From assembly GCA_965153455.1 (NCBI GenBank), contig OZ234494.1:26093354-26157353 (forward strand): DNA of 64,000 nt, in the 5' to 3' direction. Shown here in pieces: positions 48,251 to 61,556 of this stretch; positions within the stretch are counted from its first letter, which is position 1, and every line of letters starts with the position of its first letter. The notes under the pieces were generated by a model. It searched no databases and was not told the origin of the DNA. It was given only the letters and a program-made list of their open reading frames with translations. Position numbers and translations under genes: made by a program. This DNA is from Sphagnum compactum. Its lineage: Eukaryota; Bryophyta; Sphagnopsida; Sphagnales.

Positions 48251-50506
48251 ATGGAGGTCAAGGTCGTTTTGTGTGAAATCCTTCTTCCCCTGCTGTTGCT
48301 TTGTCTGCACGCATGGCGGTTTGTGGATGGAGTGCAGTTCGAGGTGAGCAGCAGGACCACCAAGTGTGTCGCTGAGGAGATTCAGACCGATGTCCTGGTC
48401 GTCGGTGATTATAAGATCGTCTCTTCTTCCGAAGAGAACCTTCGCATTACTATTAAGGTTTGTGTCACCCACACGATCAGCGACTCTCTCTCTCTCTGTG
48501 ATGATATTGTTGTCGCTTTTGTTTTTGGGAAATGGGTGTGACCGCTGCGGCTATGGTCGCCGGACATGGTGCAAATTCCTACTATTGACCTAGGATCGGC
48601 CTAGGGGAAGAAAACTGGATTCCTGCCAGGTCGTGGAGAAAGCGAAGGGGGTTTCCTGTAGACACTGGATATGTCTGGGCCTTCATAAATTTAGAAATTG
48701 GCCTGTTCGGAGGATTGATTCTGTAATCATTTTTTGTTATATATGTTATGTTTCGATCTGCAGATATAACCAGAACTGTTATGTCTTCTCAAGGAGGGTG
48801 TAATGGGGGCTGTTGCCTCCCTCCCTTCCCCCTGGGGTTTCTCTGAAAGAGGAAACTGATCAGATGTAGCTGAAATGTAGAAATGTATTGCTCAAATGCA
48901 ATTTGGATTTTCAGGTGACATCACCATATGGAAAGCAGTTGCACCATCAGGAGAATGTGGCATCTGGTCAGTTTGCATTTACATCAAAGGAGTCAGGCAA
49001 TTTCATGGCCTGCTTCTGGTTGCAAAATGCACCTCCAAATGCCAATGTCAACCTTGCACTCGACTGGAAGACAGGAGTTGGTGCAAAGGACTGGGCAACA
49101 ATTGCTAAGAAAGACAAGCTGGAGGTATAGCCTATAAATTCTTTTGGGAATGCTTTTCTCATTTTCTTTTGAGATGCTCCATCCATTCTTTATGATTCTT
49201 CAGTTGCTCTTGGTTTGCATGGCAGAACAGAATGCACTCATCATCCAGTTTTGGTTTTGTTGGAACTCTGACACAAACAGTTAACCTTCAAATGTGTTGT
49301 TGTCACGAAGTTTTTTTTTTATAGCAATCTCATGGACTCATTTCTTATAATTTTGGTTTTGCTGCAACTCTGATACAAAACCCTTACCTTCAAATGTGTT
49401 GTTGTAAAGGTTTTTTCAGCAATCTCATAAACTTGATTCTTGTTGTATTAGTTTTGTTTTGCGGGAACTGACAGAATGGTTACTTTTGAAGTATTATTGT
49501 TGTGGAGTTGTTTTCTTGGCAGTCCTTGGAAACATGCATCTGGTTCCTTGGTTTTGCACCGCAGCTTTTTCTTTCCCCCACTTTTAATCACCTAACATGT
49601 TGAGAAATGTCTATTGATTGCAGGGAATGGAGCTTGAGCTGAGAAAGTTGGAGGAGGCTGTGGAGTCAATACACCATGAGATGCTCTACTTGAGAGACAG
49701 GTAATAGCACAAGGTTTCCTTTGACTCACCATCTGTTTTGGATCTGTTTTGGTATGTAGATCGTATGCTCAGGGAGCTGATGGAGATCTGCATTAGTTTC
49801 CCAAGGGGTATTTGTGAGTGATGATTTTCCCCACATATTCTAGTGCTGGAGGGTGTGCTTCAGTTGCTACTAACACAGATCTTGACCTGCAGAAGCTTTT
49901 ATATTAAGTACAGAATTAGTATTTGAGCAAAGTAGATGCAGCAGATTTGTTTTCCTCAATGACAAAAGATGTGCACCCTCTTGCATGCAATCACCATTTG
50001 GATGTAAGGGCTAAATGAATAGTGTTGACATGCCAGAATGATGTGCCTGCCAAGTGCTTGCTGGGAAACTTAGAATTTTGTGTGCAGGTGATCAATGGTA
50101 CAAACTACATCAGCAATGAACCTAGAAAAGCAGACCCTTAAGTTTTGCTTTGGCTGTTGCAGGTTTTTGTTATCATGAGTTTAAAACCTGCTTCTTGTTT
50201 CCTTCAGATAGATAGGCTGCAGAACAATGTTCACAAGCCAGAATGCATCTGGAAATTTGGAAAAATGCTTTAGCAGACAAAAATTCCTTAAAATAATTAT
50301 GTCCTTTCATAGCTGTCAGATGAGCTGAAATATTTTTCATGTGGTGCTGGATTGTTTGCAGGGAGGCAGAAATGCGTGACCTGAATGAGGTTACAAATTC
50401 AAGGGTGGCATGGTTTGGAATCATGTCACTCCTGGTATGCCTTGGTGTAGCAGGCTGGCAGTTGTGGCATCTCAAATCTTTTTTTGAGAGGAAAAAGCTA
50501 CTGTAG
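48251..50506 (+). CDS. p24delta: p24-delta family cargo receptor (emp24/GOLD/TMED), four exons, complete
   Basis: Exons 48251-48457, 48915-49124, 49624-49700 and 50362-50506; GT/AG introns; phases agree; 212 aa, the normal family length. It shows a signal peptide (about residues 1-27, with a Leu run), a GOLD domain (about 28-139) with the conserved cysteine pair C39 (TTKCV) and C102 (MACFW), a coiled-coil neck (about 140-180), one membrane span (about 181-202) and a short cytosolic tail, [10 protein letters not shown]. The tail carries FF (205-206), the COPII/COPI-type motif, and the dilysine KKxx (209-210) of the plant delta class. The segment VCLGVAG before WHLKSFFE is also delta-like. Family role: ER-Golgi cargo receptor, including GPI-anchored proteins, cycling in COPI/COPII vesicles. 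The in-frame GTG at 48242 is not used as start. Confidence 0.97.
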
Positions 50507-52340
50507 AAGATTAGGCTATCAATACCCTCTCTCTTTCAGTTTCTGTACAAGAGATATATACCCTTAAAATCCTTGATTTGCAACTGAGTGGCAAGTATGT
50601 GGCAGATAAAGCAAAGCTAAGTTGTAGGGCTTTGAAATTCCTGCAGCTGATGGCACCCAAGTTGTGGCTAATCAGCATTTGTTACAATTGAACAGAAATG
50701 CGTGTCTTCAATCATGTTCAGGATGATCTTCCTAGTCAGGTTTCAGGAATTTTACTCTGCGATTGTTGAGTGTGTCCATTCTAGCTTGATACATGTTGAT
50801 TCCTTAATAAGCAAATATTTTAGTAATCTCTGGTGCACATCCACCTATGCTCTGGCTTGGCAGTTTAGAGTGAATTGTGCAATGGAGGAGTTTATTGGTT
50901 TGTAAAGTCAATTTCAATTTCTAAACTTCTAACTCCAAAACTGGCTGTGGCTGTAGCGAATGTGATATCTATATTAGCCATAGCAGGCCAGACAATTAGG
51001 TGTTCTAGCAAAATCTTACTCTAGGTATTAGGGTTTCAACAGGCTAGAAGAACGTCTCATTATTATTTATTGGTATTTTGTGATACTGTTGGGCTCAATG
51101 GAGACAGTGTGGCTGTTGACAGTGAGCTTCATGTCATTTTAGGTGGTTGATGGGTATTTAGTTGCTGGCCTTTTCAAGTCATGAAAGTCATGATGTTGAA
51201 GCAGTTAAGTAAGAAAGAAAGAAATCAGAGGTTTTAGAGCTTGTCCATGGAAGTTTTTCTTCAATTATTTGCAATGGTGGTCGTTGGGAGGGGGAAACCT
51301 TCATTTTGCTCTGGAATTTAAACATGAGTCTTCTCTTCGGACATTAGTTGTTTAAGCTGGTAGTAGCAGTTCTTGCCACATCTTGTTGAAGGCACAAGTT
51401 GAATTTTGAGCATTGTGTGGGTGACATGTTTGTTGTTCCTAGCTTATGTTCCTGGTAGTGGTGGAGGAAATGAGTGCAAGTTTTTAGGTAGATCTCCCAA
51501 GTGATAGCAAATGAGGTAAGCCATCAAAATATTGAGCTTCTTTTTTCTCGAGAGCTATACCTGAATGCCATTCATCTTGATTTTGATCAAATAACAAGTT
51601 CACTTAAAAAGTTGAATAAGGTGGGATGGTCAAAGAAAATGGAGCTTTTTTGGAAAATATTGAATCCAAAAAAGTTGGTGCAGATAAAAATTGGATGATA
51701 TGTGGGTCAAGGAAGTTGAGAGTTGAAAAAGTTGATGGATAATATTTGTGGTTGGGTGGGATGGAAAGTCAGAGTTGAATGCACTAAAAACTTTTTTTGG
51801 GTTGCTTCAACTGTCCATCTCCAATCATATGTATGTCCATTGGATGATATGTATGTGGTTTGGAAAAGTTGATAGAGTTGGACACTCAATGAAAATGGAG
51901 CTAATTGAGAAAGATGAGTTTGAGGTTAAATGTTGGATGTATGTGGGTTGGGGATGGTGAGAGTTGAGAATTATGTGGATAGTTTGTGGGTTAGGAAGAT
52001 GCAAAATCTGTGAGAGTTGAATATGACAAATACAATGGATCCTCCCACACATTTTGTATTCGTAATTGGGTGGCATGTGGCGGGAGGCCTTTGTTGATAA
52101 TCTCCAAGAGATCTTTGATCTTGCTGTGCCGATCATCAGAACAATAGTACGAGATGGTGGTTCCTGTGGTGCACTTGCTATTGGGTGTTGTCATAAGAAT
52201 ATCATAATTGGGAATGCAGTATAAAGTGCTGCCAAACGTTTTTGTGACCCATATTGTGCCAACTGCATGTATTGGCAATTTGCTTTATGTTGTTTTCTTA
52301 CAATTTTTGTGTTTTCAAATGAGGGATTATCATTGAATCT
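50507..52340. other. p24 3' flank, then degenerate repeats and an unidentified relic frame
   Basis: The first several hundred bases are less AT-biased and probably include the p24 3' UTR; no AATAAA is obvious. From about 51580 to 52020 there are diverged units such as GGATGATATGTGGGT and GAGAGTTGAA. A 49-codon plus frame (52075-52224) follows, beginning MWREAFVDNLQEIFDLAVP, with more coding-like sequence after its stop and before it in another frame. It looks like a decayed gene, but I do not recognise the family. Confidence 0.45.
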
Positions 52341-52344
52341 TGCC

Positions 52345-55300
52345 ATCATACTTGCGAGTCAATGAACAATCTCTTGAAGCTTTGCAATTTCCCAAGGTTG
52401 CTTGCTCCCCTAATGCACTTCAATATTTATTGATTAAGAGGCTGGATAAGTTCTAGAGATGGCCATAAGTGTTGCAATGTTTCATATGTTTTAGAATTTA
52501 AATGCTTTGACATATGTACCACAAGTTGAGAAAGAAATACCGGAAAACTTATAGTGTTCTAATCATAGCCATGTTTTTTCTTGCGCTTACATTCAACCTT
52601 TGGTGGCCTTCTATGCAGCTCATGAAGGCACTGTGGCTTATTGGGATCGATAGGTTGAGATTGCTAGTTGATTGTTATGCCATTACACACATGCAAACAT
52701 TCACACAAAAATCTTAGGTCCAAGTGGTGAATGAAAATTTATTTAAGACAACTATGTATTTTGATTCTTGTACATTGGTACACATAGTTCTTAATGTACA
52801 CCTCTCTGGACTTTTCTCTCTTTAGGAAATGCTTGCAGAGCTATTGATTCTCCAATAGCTTTGCAAACATTCAACTGCTAGAGGTTGCATCAACAAATCT
52901 TTAATCAATTTGGTGGAAACAGTTCCCAATCTATCAAAGAGCACCTTTAGTGCTTTTTTTGGGGGCCAACAACCTTCCACCTTCAATATCAATTTCCCCT
53001 AATGATCAATGTTCTTGAAGTTCATGCCATAGAAATTGTGACATGTTGTTGAAGATCCAAAGAGTCTCAATTCCTTAAGGACATCCAAAGAGATAGGCAA
53101 TCTTTCAAGGCTCATGCAATTTTTCAAATTCAATGCTGTTGACTTGGGCATTGTAAGCACCTTCATTTGCAAAAATGCAACTACAACTATTTGCTCTTGG
53201 CAAAAGAAAACACTCCAACAACAGAAAGGCACTTGCACATGTGAACGGCCGTGCAAGGTTTGTGATTGATGAACAATTGAGTATAAAAAGCCATCTTAGC
53301 TTTCAAAGAGTGTCCAACACAAGAAAGTTGTTCAATTTGGGACACTTTCCCATCTTGAATTTCTTGAGTTGAAGAAATGATGTGGTGCATGATGGTAAGG
53401 TTGTGATTTATTCACAACAACTCACTTCGAAATCCTCAAGCTCAACTAGTGATTGCCTCTTGATTGGCAAATTCTCTAATTAAGCAAAATTGTTGATGGA
53501 GAATCTTTGCATTTTCACAAGTGTAAATAAATAGGCAATGAGGCAATTCCTAACGATCTCACAAAAAACTACATATGTGGAGGTTGCATAAAGCAACTAG
53601 CTTGCATACACTTTCCATGGAAGCTACTTTCACATCTTTGTCCACATTTGCAACCACTTTTGATGGTATTAACTTCTTGATTTAGCTCACTATAATGCCT
53701 TACATCCATAAAGGTTGTGGTCTTGAATGCATGATGGTATCCATTGCATGGTGCAACCAATCCAATCTAATATTTCACACCATTCAAGGTCAAGGTGTTG
53801 AAGTGTTCAAATATCAATCAATATTGTAGAAGTCAAAAATTTAAAGTTGGCACGATTACGAAGATTGAAATTTAACATGTGTAGATCCTTTATAGATCTT
53901 GGTAGTTCTTGCAAATTGAAACAACTTGGAAACTTTCTAATATGTGTAAATTCCTTGTTGATCTTGATAACTCTTTAGTTTTATTGACATTAACAAATCA
54001 AGATTTGCACAAAATGTTTTAAACTACCAAGTTCTTATGGCAAAAATTGGGATCTAATACTACTATTCGAATCCAATTCCATAATATTTTGGATGACCAA
54101 AAAAATTCTTTTGGTAAAACCTCCAACATGTGATTTCCACCAACAAGTGGGGATTGTAAATTGGGCCCAAGAAACAGGGGAAAATGTTTGGTCATTGTTT
54201 TCTCCATCAACGATAATGTATTTGCTTCAAATGGGACCTTAGTTTTAATAGTCCATGCATCTTGGGGGAATTTTGAAGATTTTGACATGCTTGATAAAAA
54301 ACAATTTGCTCTTGTTTTGGAGTAATGTGTTGAATTGTGTGGGGTGGTGACAAGTTTTTCATGGTCACATCATGAATTTTGCAATTTAAAATATTTCATG
54401 TCCAACACCATTATTTTATTCAATCTTGACCATCTTATCAATAATCCCAACAAGTAATATGCATCCTTCCTAAGATCACATGTCTTAAACAATAAGAATT
54501 TACAAGAAATTGATTTTTTTCCGAAGGTATATGTTTGGAAGGTTGTAATTGTCTTCATTGTGAAAGTTGTAAAAGGTTTTAGAAGGCTAAGTTGGTTGAA
54601 GATTTTAAATTGTTGAATTGGTAGAAGGTTTTAGAAAGTCGAATTGACATAACATTCTAAATGACCAAGTTGGTAAAGGTTATAAACACTTAGTGAACTT
54701 TTAGAAGGTTCTATGGAATAGTATAAAACTTGAACTCTACACTACTTTACAATATTAGTGACAATCAATTGACATAAGGTTGGAATCTTAATATATTTTC
54801 ATTTGCTCGTCAAATCCTTCAATTTATCAAAAGATTTTTGATGATCATATAGATTTTCCATGAATTCATTTTCAATTCCATTAATTCTAGAACTTGAAAT
54901 TCAATCTTCACCTATTGAGTTTTTTTATAAAAAATTGTGTGTCAATTACACCAAAAAATTCATGAAACCATATCAATTTTAAAAAGAAGATTTAAAAAGG
55001 TATTCAATTTTATGTGACCTCTTGAATTCAAATATGTGTTGGCATCATTTGGGAAGACAAACAACTTTGGAAGACCTTTGGATTCATTAGCCATTGCATG
55101 AACGAACTTTTCTAATCCATGAGAAATGTTCAATAATTCCCTTTATGCATGCACACAAAAGAGATTCCAAGTATCTTCCTTCAAAAGATGATTCATGTGT
55201 GTGCACTTGATGTGTTGTTTGCACTATTAACAACACAAATTGGTTTCTCTTGGTCAACAATGTCACATTACCAAATCCCTTTGTGTTTTAAACCATTCAA

Positions 55301-56209
55301 ATACGTTTTTTTCCCACACATCATATAAAGTGAAAAACATTTTATTGTGTGAAAATGTCTTGTTCAACACATGCTTGTAATCCTTTTAAAATACATTGTC
55401 CAAACGATGAAAACCAATTTGTTTATTCAGGGGGTGGTTGCAAGTTAAGGTCATTCATTTTCGATGAATGCAAAATTTCACAAAATCCATATTTTAACAC
55501 CAAAATGGAAAAACTTTGAAAACCAACGTTAAGTGGGCATTATGTGATGACTACTAAACTAATCAAGTTCAAGTGAACAAGAGCCCAATTAAGAAACTTT
55601 TTGATATATATTCTAGAAGAAAAAAAATATCAATTGATTAAAAAATGACTAGGATAAGGACTTTTAAATAAAGTCTAAATTTACTCATTCAAAAGTTCAT
55701 AGGTAATTTATGTTTTTGTAATGTTTTTGGAATTCATGTTTTTTTTAAAAACATGTATCACATAGTGAGTCCTTATAAGACATTTTGAAATTAAATGATA
55801 TTGAAAAATGCATTTGAATCTTTGTATTGATTCAAGATCATAGTCCATGATTCTATTTCAAAAATTCATTACTATATGTTTGGTGTATATTCATTAAATT
55901 TCATCACTTGTACATATGTTTATTCAAGTTAACAATTTTAATCCATAATGTTTTTGTCACATTCATTACATGTTTGTGTCATTTGAATAGAGTACACTAT
56001 GTAAAAAATTCAATGTGATGCAAAAAGTGAACCACCTTAACTTGCAACTACCTTAGGTTTTGATAAAGTTCAATGATGTAGGGAGTGAGTCCTATTGTGA
56101 GCCAAACCATTAGTGCTTAGGTTGAAAATGTTATTACATTTCCATGTTATTGTGAGGAATTTTTATTGAAATTTGTTTTCTCCTTGCCACCTTTGCCCCA
56201 AACTCCAAC
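52345..56209 (-). pseudogene. NB-ARC/LRR (CC-NBS-LRR-like) immune receptor pseudogene
   Basis: Read on the minus strand across frames, NLR motifs occur in correct order. P-loop relic VGVWGKGGKEKTNF at 56209-56168 (consensus GMGGVGKTT); RNBS-A-like VWLTIGLTPYIIELYQNL near 56105-56052; Walker B DVWEKNVFEWF near 55322-55290; RNBS-B-like GNVTLLTKRNQFVLL near 55275-55228; HESSFEGRYLESL near 55215-55166; GLPL-like MANESKGLPK near 55098-55060; MHD-like KIHDV near 54380-54366. Leucine-rich fragments follow: PNLQSPLVGGNHMLEVLPKE (near 54100), NLQELPRSIKDLHML (near 53900), LKNCMSLERLPISL (near 53100), NLGKLQSFKRLFID (52420-52345). Many stops and frameshifts, and a damaged P-loop, rule out a working product. 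No coiled-coil or TIR start is clear. 'CC-type' rests on the RNBS and Walker B style and is less certain than 'NLR'. A mobile element interrupts it. Confidence 0.87.
55428..56052. mobile_element. About 0.6-kb element with terminal inverted repeats inside the NLR relic
   Basis: The left end, GGTGGTTGCAAGTTAAGGT (55433-55451), is the inverse complement of ACCTTAACTTGCAACTACC (about 56034-56052) with one mismatch; weaker pairing extends inward over about 30 bp. The element sits exactly between the RNBS-A-like and Walker B relics, where NLRs have no such gap. The left end starts CAGGGGGTGG, like hAT ends, but the right end does not keep CAGGG and the 8-bp flanks agree only partly, so superfamily is unsettled. 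No transposase frame is visible, so it is non-autonomous or decayed. Confidence 0.7.
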
Positions 56210-59200
56210 ATAATGGGGACATGCATCATTTCCATATGCAGTCAACAATTTTTGCAACTTGTCATTATGAGTTTGCAACACAAAAGTGAATTGTGACTCT
56301 TCTCCCAAATTCTAGCAAAGGTTGCCCATATGTTGTTGACAATCTTACCTCCATCCTTGTATCACAACTAAGATGAGTCTCATTTAATATGTTTTGGTAT
56401 CTAATCATGATGACATGAATCAATCTAGTCATTGTTGATCTTATGAACATATGTGAAAAAGTCTTATGCGATTTCTTGTTAAATTATCAATTTGTGACAT
56501 AATGTTGTGTATTAGTTTTTGGGTTGTTACAATCATGACAATTAATGCAACAATCAACTCAACTAGTGTTGTGTGTTGTAAAACCTCTTTCAATATGTGT
56601 CATCCTCAAAACTCCCTTTGTTATTTAATATCAAGACCAAAGTTGGAATCTAGACTATTGTTCAATGCATTTATTGACCATTTTTTTTTTAACATCCTTC
56701 AAGGTTTCATTTGGGAGAACAACCCAAAGCACTAGGTTCACATGGATGATAACATGTAAAGATTCGTGAATAACATATTGTATGGAAGGTTACAATTCTA
56801 GTAGGAAGTCATGAAACATGATTCATAGTTTATAATAAATTATGTAGCCATGGCCATTTGCTTCAATAGCTTGGTAAAGTTAGGGAAAATATTATAGTAG
56901 AACAAATCTTTCAACTTTTAACACAAAATAGGGGAAAATTTTGTAGAAATATTTTATTAAAATTAGTTTCAATAAAAAAAAAAATTCAAACTTGCATGAA
57001 TTTCAATCCAATGTCTACCATAGAAGTATCTACCACAAATAGTGCAAGTGATAAAAAAGATCTAAGAAATTATGTAACAAATTTGACAATAGAATAATGC
57101 ATAACTTAAGTTTGAAGGCAAGATTTTGTTTAAAAGGTATTTCGATATTCCAACAAACTAAATACAAAAGTTTTAAAACATGTTTGATAATCCTCAAATG
57201 GAAATCCTTTAAAAAATGTTGAAAAAAAACATTAATGAAACATAAAAATGTTTGAAATTTTAAGTCTTAAATACTAATTTCAAAGTTGGTGCCATCCAAT
57301 TTGTAAAATTGTAGAAATGTGCATTGTCCTTTTAATAGGTGTTAATATTGACTTGAAAGGCAGGTCGATACCCTTTGTAAAACTTTCAATGACCTTTGAT
57401 AAGTCAATCATTGTCTAAAATGCACTAGGGTAGTGCCCATATCAAAATGGTAAAATCATCCTTGTCAAGATTGGTGCTAATCAAACCTTTTGGTGACAAT
57501 TTTTTTTTTAATTCATAACTTTTTAAAAAGTTTAGATTCAACATTTTAAGAATCTATCTTGTAGCCCTTTAAGAAAATGATTCGATGCCATATCATTTGT
57601 CTCAATTGAAAGTGATTTGACCTCTAAAATCATAAAAAAGGTGTAGTCTAGTAATCAATTTGATAAAATTTGATAAACAATTTGGTAAGAAACTTTGTTG
57701 AATCATAATTAACCTCTTAAAAAAACTCCAAATTGAATGTTTTAAATGTTCATTTTGTAGCCTTTGGAAATAATTGCCAAACAACATATTAATAGCTTCA
57801 ATCAAAGTTCATATACTTTTTGAAATTGTCAAAAAAAAATGTTTGGTAGGTAATTTTGGTAATTCATAACTATTTTTGGAAAGTATTTTCTATAACTTTC
57901 TAATTTATTTTGTTGCCTAATTTCTATACGTATTTTTTTTATAAATAATAATTATTAAAATACTATTAAAAATTTCTCCTTTTAATAGATTTCAATTTAT
58001 GCCTATAAGTTTTGTAAAATTTATCATGACCATGGTTCAATTGCATATTCATTCCGTTAACAATTGTCCCTTAATCAATTGTTGGGCTTTTATTGTTTTT
58101 TACTACTTCTAAATACAAAACACACACACACACAAATGTTTAAGCTATCTTTGTAATAGGAAGATTCTCCCAACCTCACAACAAAACTCACAAATCTATC
58201 AAAACCTAAACCCACAAAATAAAACACATTCAAGAAATCAACAACGACAAAACCTTTTTATTTTCAAATTGTTTCACCTTTTATAATGATCCCACAATTC
58301 TCACACACAGCTATCTTGGTTATTTCCATAGTCACCTTTGTTCACAAACATTCTCCCAACCTCCATTACAATTCACAAAACTTCAAAATAAAAAACCTTG
58401 TAGAATGTTCGGGGAGGGAGGGGGCAAGGAGGGGGGGGGGGGGTCATTTTTTTTAGAAAATTATGTGAATGAAAATATAGAGTGCCATCAATTGGTTGTT
58501 GGGTTAGAATTCTAGTTCAATTAATTTTACAGGATTATGTTTATTTTCAAATAAAAATATAATTAATATAGGGCATTCATTAATAATAGATGTTAAAATA
58601 CATATATATATATATATAAAAGAGACCTATAATAAATATTAATTGTTAGTAGGAAGTTCAATTAGTAGGATATAAAAAATGTAAATTATATTGAAAGTTC
58701 AAAGTAAAGGAAGTAGCACTAATGAATTAATATTTATTTCGTTAAATAAGGAGTTGATGAATGCTCAAATGTAAAAGTTTGGTGGTCCACTTACTTGGGT
58801 TGCAATAGAAACCTTGTTTGCATGATTATGGAACCCAAAAACATCAATTTTTTAATTTGTATTTTTTCCTCATGGAAACAAAACAAATATTCATTGTTTG
58901 TAATGACTTTGTGGGTGCGAAACATGGTCTTCATCATCTATGAAATGCAATTTGGTATTGAAATGTTTGTGAACATGTTTTTAAAAATAATTTGAAGATT
59001 TCTTACATGATGTTTATTTTGCCACATAAGATCACTTTCTTTCATTACTTCTTACACCTTCAATAAAACTAAAAATCTAACAAATATATGATGTCAAAAT
59101 TCAATGCAAATATAAAATTTAAATTAAGTTTAAGGTGCTTTAAATATGTGAGTATTAAAAATGTAGATAATAATGAGATAGGAAACTAAAGCTCCCTCAC

Positions 59201-61556
59201 ATAATACCCCCAAATAACACCCTCTTTGACACATATGATGGGAAAAATTAACACATATTGAACCTCCAAACATAGGATAAGACGCTTTCAAAAATTCAAC
59301 AACACAAAGCCCTAAAAACACGAAACAAGTAGATCACAAATATATTCCATGAATTGCAAAAATATATACTTGTATCATATCATACTCAACACCAAAATTT
59401 AGTTATTACTAACACCAACCAAACAATTGTCCAATAGTCAACATGAAAAAAATTTGGTTATGACATTTTCATTTTCAACCTAGAAGTAATAAGGTTATAG
59501 AATCATTGTGCCAATGAGAGTTGACATTCGTAGTTGATACTTTGTTTTAACTAATAGCTTGTTAATGAAATGAAAGTATCAACTATTAATGACTATTAAG
59601 TATGGTTATGACTTGTAACTTGAAATTTGATAATCAATCATAACATCAAGGTTCTCATTATGGTCAATTGCGAGTTTCATTTTTTTTTAATTGAATGAAA
59701 ATTTTAAATTTTTAATTGTTGTTCCTAGTTTGAACTTGCCATAAGAGGTAGAATTATTGAGTTCCGCAACAGATCAATTGTTTGTTTTGTTGTTTAGTTG
59801 TCGCCCATGGAAGTTTCGTTATTTATTGTTTTCCACATCTTTCATGTGGGATCTCATTATTGACAATGGGATGAAAAATAAAACCCTTTACACCACATGT
59901 TTAAGTATACAACCATAAGGATGCAAAAATTAAGGATTTTAAAATGAAAGATTAACGAGGATGATTAACAAATGAACAAGGGTTAATGAGGATGAATAAT
60001 TGAATGAATTAGGATTATCAAAGATGAAGAAATAAACGAGACAAATTGAATGAAGACGATCAAATAAATGACAAAGAATTAATGAGAATGGTTCATAAAA
60101 CTCATTTAATATTTTTTTAAAACTAAATTAAAATAAATAGCACTAGGAGTTATCTTTTCATAACTATTTGAACTTTCAAACTTTGGATTACATAGAAGAT
60201 AATAGAAAGCTCACGAAACTTCCTCACGTGAACACATTGACACAATATTGAGTGGTCCAATGTATGAAGCTACTTCCTTGGTTAGCTCTTGGTAAAGTTC
60301 TAGGGTTTACAAACGAAAGGTTTAGAATTGTGTTGAACTCAAATTTGAATCATGGATGTTGCCACTTATTAACATTGAAAACTCAACTTGGATTGTGTTG
60401 TTGTCCTTTCTTACAAAAGGTCCATGTTCTCTACCTATATAAATACATGTATTTTTTAACAAGCAATATCCAAGCCTTGGCTTTTACCCAAGTTATTATT
60501 TCAAAATTTTTGTACATAACAATTAACGCATAGTATTTTTATGTTGGGCATTGTGTAGTGTGCACTAGATGGACAAAACTAATATTACAAATAATATTTA
60601 GCTTTAGTTAGTTGCAATGTTAATTAAAACCAAACTCAATCTTAAACTCAACATGATTCCAAAACTTTCGGGAAGTTATTTGGAAACAAAGGTTTCATGA
60701 GTTCAAAACATCATTTTAAAAACCACGTCCAAAGTGCTATCAAAACAAAGGAATAAAAAAAGGCACCAAAGGTTCATTTCAAAAGCAATAATTGGGCAAC
60801 AATGGATTGGTGCCCAAGGCTTTAGAAAATGATCGTTGCTTGGCAAAATATTTTTAATCCATGTACTAGCTCTAAGAACTAGGTTACATAAAAGTTGAAG
60901 TTTAAGCCAAGTATGTGGCATACTAAAGTTTAGTTACAACATGTGATAAGATTCAACGATGCTTCAATTCTTTTTTTTAATTGTCTATTTATGGGAAAAA
61001 AAATTTATTGCTCGTTAGATAATTCAATAGTTATTGACACTTCCATCAATAACACCAATCATGTGCATGACAAAAAAGTAGTTATAACATCCCGCTCTAC
61101 TAAGCTTTCTAACGCTAAAGCTTTCATGAAGCTGCAAACCACAGTTTGATCAGCTAAGGCAAGAGCTCAGCTCTTACAGACTTGATCAATCTATGTAGCT
61201 ATGTTTTTGAAAGCTTAAAACAGAATATAAAGAAGTTTGCATGACATAGATGAGACCTGATCTGCCAAACCGAATGCAAAAATAAAAACAAAAGTGAAAA
61301 AACGTCTACTGTCTTTCTTCAGAGTCAATCAAGACCTTGCCTGTGAAAAGTGATACCTGCATGATTGTATGTCAATTTTGGACAATCAGATTGGAAAATA
61401 AGTATGGAGACAGAATCAGTTCTTACATATCATTCAATTGATATATAAAGAGTACACAATAGTTGCTGCTGGAAATTTGTGCAAAACACCCATTACAATA
61501 CCCAAGTGAATGGATCAATTATCAGATTGTGAGCAGCTCACATCACCATACCACCA
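56210..61556. other. AT-rich intergenic DNA, no gene recognised
   Basis: Strongly AT-rich. It contains TA units near 58605-58617, a G run at 58432-58443 and diverged 'AATGAGGATGA' units at about 59945-60085. The final few hundred bases before 61557 are less AT-biased and are probably 3' UTR of the methyltransferase gene. No further gene or RNA recognised. Confidence 0.55.

Noticed and set aside
48011-48472. 153-codon minus-strand frame over the p24 leader and exon 1
   Set aside because: Antisense shadow of p24 exon 1 and its GA-rich leader.
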